Assembly (NCBI GenBank): GCA_033782935.1
Contig: JAWQEG010000292.1
Coordinates: 1,050,001-1,114,000 of the forward strand
Reading direction: 5' to 3'
From: Petrolisthes cinctipes
Lineage: Eukaryota > Arthropoda > Malacostraca > Decapoda > Porcellanidae
Length of the DNA stretch: 64,000 nt
The translations under genes and the position numbers were made by a program. Numbering within the stretch: the stretch's first letter is position 1; every line of letters begins with the position of its first letter. The notes beneath the pieces were generated by a model. The model ran no database searches. It was not told the DNA's origin and saw only the letters and a list, made by a program, of their open reading frames with translations. Of the stretch, positions 59,306-64,000 are shown one piece after another.

Positions 59306-60807
59306 GTGTTAGAGTATTTTCAAAATACAGGCCAAAAACATACAGAAAATCGATCATTTAGGTGCCCAAAAGTCGATATGTGCATGCATCTTCAGTACCC
59401 GTTTATATCTCGAATTCTGGCCCTAAATACCCGAAAATTCGATATTTTGGGGTCCCAGAAGCGATCTGTACATGCCTACTCCGTGTTAGAGTATTTTCAA
59501 AATTCAGGCCCAAAACATGCTGAAAATCGATATTTTTGGTGCCCAAAGTCAATATGTGCATGTATCTTCTGTACCCGTTTATATCTCAAATTCAGGCTCA
59601 AAACACCCGAAAATTAAATATTTTGGGGTCCCAGAAGCAATCTGTACATGCCTACTCAGTGCTAGAATATTTTCAAAATATAGGCTAAAAACATGCTAAA
59701 AATCGATCTTTTAGGTGCCAAAAAGTCGATATCTCAAATTCAGTCCCAAAACACCCGAAAATTCGATATTTAGGGGTCCCAGAAGCGATCTGTACATGCC
59801 TACTCCGTGTTAGAGTATTTTCAAAATGCATGCTCAAAACATACTGAAAATCGATCTTTTAGGTGCACAAAAGTCGATATGTGCATGCATCTTCAGTACC
59901 CGTTTATATCTCAAATTCAGGCTCAAAACACCCGAAAATTCAATATTTTGGGGTCCCACAAGCAATCTGTACATATACTCAGTGTTAGAGTATTTTCAAA
60001 ATACAGGCCCAAAACATGCTGAAAATCGATATTTTAGATGCCCAAAGTCAATATGTGCATGTATCTTCTGTACCCGTTTATATCTCAAATTCAGGCTCAA
60101 AACACCCGAAAATTCAATATTTTGGGGTCCCAGAAGCAATCTGTACATGCCTACACAGTGCTAGAATATTTTCAAAATATAGGCTAAAAACATGCTAAAA
60201 ATCGACATTTTAGGTGCCAAAAAATCGATATCTCGAATTCAGTCCCAAAACACCCGAAAATTCGATATTTAGAGGTCCCAGAAGGTATCTGTACATGCCT
60301 ACTCCGTGTTAGAGTATTTTCAAAATACAGGCCAAAAACATACTGAAAATCGATCTTTTAGGTGCCCAAAAGTCGATATGTGCATGCATCTTCTGTACCC
60401 GTTTATATCTCAAATTCTGGCCCTAAACACCCGAAAATTCGATATTTTGGGGTCCCAGAAGCGATCTGTACATGCCTACTCCGTGTTAGAGTATTTTCAA
60501 AATTCAGGCCCAAGACATGCTGAAAATCGATATTTTTGGTGCCCAAAGTCAATATGTGCATGTATCTTCTGTACCCGTTTATATCTCAAATTCAGGCTCA
60601 AAACACCCGAAAATTCAATATTTTGGGGTCCCAGAAGCAATCTGTACATGCCTACTCAGTGCTAGAATATTTTCAAAATATAGGTTAAAAACATGCTAAA
60701 AATCGATCTTTTAGGTGCCAAAAAGGCGATATCTCAATTTCAGTCCCAAAACACCCGAAAATTCGATATTTAGGGGGTCCCAGAAGCGATCTGTACATGC
60801 CTACTCC
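59306..60807 (+). repeat. 1,826-bp unit, copy 2 (partial)
   Basis: Monomer starts: 59306 A1, 59483 B1, 59659 C2, 59807 A2 (175), 59982 B2, 60158 C1; 60306 A1, 60483 B1, 60659 C2 (149 bp, one extra G in ttagggggtcc). The private catacagaaaatcgatcat and ctgtacatatactcag variants repeat 57480 and 57981. The unit departs from copy 1 within the 60483 B1. Confidence 0.9.
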
Positions 60808-63314
60808 GTGTTAGAGTATTTTCAAAATACATGCTCAAAACATACTGAAAATCGATCTTTTAGGTGCACAAAAGTCGATATGTGCATGCATCTTCTGTAC
60901 CCGTTTATATCTCAAATTCAGGCTCAAAACACCCGAAAATTTAATATTTTGGGGTCCCAGAAGCAATCTGTACATATACTCCGTGTTAGAGTATTTTCAA
61001 AATACAGGCCCAAAACATGCTGAAAATCGATATTTTAGATGCCCAAAGTCAATATGTGCATGTATCTTCTGTACCCGTTTATATCTCAAATTCAGGCTCA
61101 AAACACCCGAAAATTCAATATTTTGGGATCCCAGAAGCAATCTGTATATGCCTACACAGTGCTAGAATATTTTCAAAATATAGGCTAAAAAAATGCTAAA
61201 AATCGACATTTTAGGTGCCAAAAAATCGATATCTCGAATTCAGTCGCAAAACACCCGAAAATTCGATATTTAGAGGTCCCAGAAGGTATCTGTACATGCC
61301 TACTCCGTGTTAGAGTATTTTCAAAATACAGGCCAAAAACATACTGAAAATCGATCTTTTAGGTGCCCAAAAGTCGATATGTGCATGCATCTTCTGTACC
61401 CGTTTATATCTCAAATTCTGGCCCTAAACACCCGAAAATTCAATATTTTGGGGTCCCAGAAGCAATCTGTACATATACTCCGTGTTAGAGTATTTTCAAA
61501 ATACAGGCCCAAAACATGCTGAAAATCGATATTTTAGATGCCCAAAGTCAATATGTGCATGTATCTTCTGTACCCGTTTATATCTCAAATTCAGGCTCAA
61601 AACACCCGAAAATTCAATATTTTGGGGTCCCAGAAGCAATCTGTACATGCCTACACAGTGCTAGAATATTTTCAAAATATAGGCTAAAAACATGCTAAAA
61701 ATCGACATTTTAGGTGCCAAAAAATCGATATCTCGAATTCAGTCCCAAAACACCCGAAAATTCGATATTTAGAGGTCCCAGAAGGTATCTGTACATGCCT
61801 ACTCCGTGTTAGAGTATTTTCAAAATACAGGCCAAAAACATACTGAAAATCGATCTTTTAGGTGCCCAAAAGTCGATATGTGCATGCATCTTCTGTACCC
61901 GTTTATATCTCAAATTCTGGCCCTAAACACCCGAAAATTCGAAATTTTGGGGTCCCAGAAGCGATCTGTACATGCCTACTCCGTGTTAGAGTATTTTCAA
62001 AATTCAGGCCCAAAACATGCTGAAAATCGATATTTTTGGTGACCAAAGTCAATATGTGCATGTATCTTCTGTACCCGTTTATATCTCAAATTCAGGCTCA
62101 AAACACCCGAAAATTCAATATTTTGGGGTCCCAGAAGCAATCTGTACATGCCTACTCAGTGCTAGAATATTTTCAAAATATAGGCTAAAAACATGCTAAA
62201 AATCGATCTTTTAGGTGCCAAAAAGTCGATATCTCAAATTCAGTCCAAAAACACCCGAAAATTCGATATTTAGGGGTCCCAGAAGCGATCTGTACATGCC
62301 TACTCCATTTTAGAGTATTTTCAAAATACATGCTGAAAACATACTGAAAATCGATCTTTTAGGTGCACAAAAGTCGATATGTGCATGCATCTTCAGTACC
62401 CGTTTATATCTCAAATTCAGGCTCAAAACACCCGAAAAATCAATATTTTGGGGTCCCAGAAGCAATCTGTACATGCCTACTCAGTGTTAGAGTATTTTCA
62501 AAATACAGGCCCAAAACATGCTGAAAATCGATATTTTAGATGCCCAAAGTCAATATGTGCATGTATCTTCTGTACCCGTTTATATCTCAATTTCAGGCTC
62601 AAAACACCCGAAATTTCAATATTTTGGGGTCCCAGAAGCAATCTGTTCATGCCTACACAGTGCTAGAATATTTTCAAAATATAGGCTAAAAACATGCTAA
62701 ATTAAATCGACATTTTAGGTGCCAAAAAATCGATATCTCAAATTCAGTCCCAAAACACCCGAAAATTCGATATTTAGAGGTCCCAGAAGGTATCTGTACA
62801 TGCCTACTCCGTGTTAGAGTATTTTCAAAATACATGCTCAAAACATACTGAAAATCGATCTTTTAGGTGCACAAAAGTCGATTTGTGCATGTATCTTCAG
62901 GACCCGTTTATATCTCAAATTCAGGCTCAAAACACCCGAAAATTCAATATTTTGGGGTCCCAGAAGCAATCTGTACATGCCTACTCAGTGTTAGAGTATT
63001 TTCAAAATACAGGCCCAAAACATGCTGAAAATCGATATTTTAGATGCCCAAAGTCAATATGTGCATGTATCTTCTGTACCCGTTTATATCTCAAATTCAG
63101 GCTCAAAACACCCGAAAATTCAATATTTTGGGGTCCCAGAAGCAATCTGTACATGCCTACACAGTGCTAGAATATTTTTAAAATATAGGCTAAAAACATG
63201 CTAAATTAAATCGACATTTTAGGTGCCAAAAAATCGATATCTCAAATTCAGTCCCAAAACACCCGAAAATTCGATATTTAGAGGTCCCAGAAGGTATCTG
63301 TACATGCCTACTCC
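60808..63314 (+). repeat. Array segment 21: short A monomers and paired A2 trimers
   Basis: Monomer starts: 60808 A2 (175, acatatactccg), 60983 B2, 61159 C1; 61307 A1/A2 chimera (175, acatatactccg), 61482 B2, 61658 C1; 61806 A1, 61983 B1 (ggtgaccaaag), 62159 C2; 62307 A2, 62484 B2, 62660 C1 (151); 62811 A2, 62988 B2, 63164 C1 (151). The 60808 and 61307 trimers form a 499-bp local tandem pair with the same acatatactccg loss. Confidence 0.9.
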
Positions 63315-64000
63315 GTGTTAGAGTATTTTCAAAATACAGGCCAAAAACATACTGAAAATCGATCTTTTAGGTGCCCAAAAGTCGATATGTGCATGCATCT
63401 TCTGTACCCGTTTATATCTCAAATTCTGGCCCTAAACACCCGAAAATTCGATATTTTGGTGTCCCAGAAGCGATCTGTACATGCCTACTCCGTGTTAGAG
63501 TATTTTCAAAATTCAGGCCCAAAACATGCTGAAAATCGATATTTTTGGTGCCCAAAGTCAATATGTGCATGTATCTTCTGTACCCGTTTATATCTTAAAT
63601 TCAGGCTCAAAACACCCGAAAATTCAATATTTTGGGGTCCCAGAAGCAATCTGTACATGCCTACTCAGAGCTAGAATATTTTAAAAATATAAGCTAAAAA
63701 CATGCTAAAAATCGATCTTTTAGGTGCCAAAAAGTCGATATCTCAAATTCAGTCCCAAAACACCCGAAAATTCGATATATAGGGGTCCCAGAAGCGATCT
63801 GTACATGCCTACTCCGTGTTAGAGTATTTTCAAAATACATGCTCAAAACGTACTGAAAATCGATCTTTTAGGTGCACAAAAGTCGATATGTGCATGCATC
63901 TTCAGTACCCGTTTATATCTCAAATTCAGGCTCAAAACACCCGAAAATTCGATATTTTGGGGTCCCAGAAGCAATCTGTACATGCCTACTCAGTGTTAGA
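63315..64000 (+). repeat. Array segment 22: window end, copy of 56,475-57,160
   Basis: Monomer starts: 63315 A1, 63492 B1 (tatcttaaattc), 63668 C2 (gagctagaat, aagctaaaaac, gatatatagg), 63816 A2 (ttcgatatt), 63993 B2 or B1 cut by the window edge. The offset to 56475 is 6,840 bp, and the shared rare variants show common descent. The array evidently continues beyond position 64,000. Confidence 0.92.

Larger units (their letters stand above)
1..64000 (+). repeat. Satellite DNA array, 176/177/148-bp monomers in a 1,002-bp HOR
   Basis: Every part of the window can be read as head-to-tail copies of one monomer family, all in the same orientation. Monomers average 167 bp and come as A (177), B (176) and C (148), normally in the order A-B-C (501 bp). 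Two trimer flavours alternate to give a 1,002-bp higher-order repeat. A1 differs from B1 at about 14 positions and from A2 at about 11 (hand counts), so classes are about 92-94% alike, while copies of one class differ by only a few bases. No inversion, insertion element or single-copy spacer interrupts the array. The likely role is centromeric or pericentromeric heterochromatin, inferred from the repeat class only; I do not recognise the family. Confidence 0.97.

Noticed and set aside
1..64000. CRISPR array, because of regular spacing of conserved blocks.
   Set aside because: There are no unique spacers: the whole period is conserved, and period lengths (148-177 bp) are far from CRISPR repeat-spacer units. 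No cas genes are present.
1..64000. Alpha satellite, or Arabidopsis-type 178-bp centromere repeat, because of the similar monomer length.
   Set aside because: I recognise no sequence similarity to these consensus sequences from memory; similar length alone reflects nucleosome-size constraints. A database search would decide.
1..64000. Promoter-like or terminator-like AT-rich motifs (tataggc, tattttc and others) in each monomer.
   Set aside because: They are ordinary parts of the AT-rich repeat, present hundreds of times, with no gene downstream.

Overview
The whole 64 kb window is one uninterrupted, head-to-tail tandem satellite array. All monomers lie on the same strand. I see no gene, tRNA, rRNA, transposon, CRISPR array or unique sequence anywhere in it. 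The GC content of a typical monomer is about 41% by hand count. Kilobase-scale arrays with higher-order structure like this are typical of eukaryotic (peri)centromeric or heterochromatic DNA. I do not recognise the consensus and cannot name the organism. A plant or invertebrate centromere is plausible, but that is inference.

The basic building block is a monomer of 176-177 bp, made of two diverged halves of 88 bp. Three monomer classes alternate: A (177 bp), B (176 bp) and C (148 bp). C has lost 29 bp relative to A and B, through a deletion flanked by a 4-bp direct repeat. A-B-C forms a 501-bp trimer. Each class has two sub-types, told apart by diagnostic bases: A1/A2, B1/B2 and C1/C2. The full higher-order repeat (HOR) is the six-monomer unit A1-B1-C2-A2-B2-C1, 1,002 bp. 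Three perfectly phased copies sit at 17,150-20,155. In the annotations each monomer begins at the GTG (or TTG) of its gtgttaga/gtgctaga motif.

Layout: 1-17,149 is an irregular zone of HOR fragments, chimeric monomers and large nested duplications (offsets 4,493, 4,026 and 4,669 bp). 17,150-20,645 is the most regular HOR stretch. 20,646-30,970 carries variant HORs, including an 825-bp five-monomer tandem duplication. 30,971-42,627 holds a block repeated at 7,509-bp offset and an apparently perfect 2,006-bp tandem duplication that contains a single-monomer duplication. 42,628-47,461 is a copy of 24.1-29.1 kb that lacks one monomer. 47,462-53,634 is a further set of 2.5-4.5 kb duplications. 53,635-64,000 is nearly regular HOR with monomer losses and two more duplications (offsets 1,826 and 6,840).

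No genes work together here. The information lies in the repeat architecture, which records unequal exchange, microhomology deletions and monomer conversion. Many reading frames of 60-180 codons are open, but they are by-products of the repeat phase (501 and 177 are multiples of 3) and I do not annotate them as genes.
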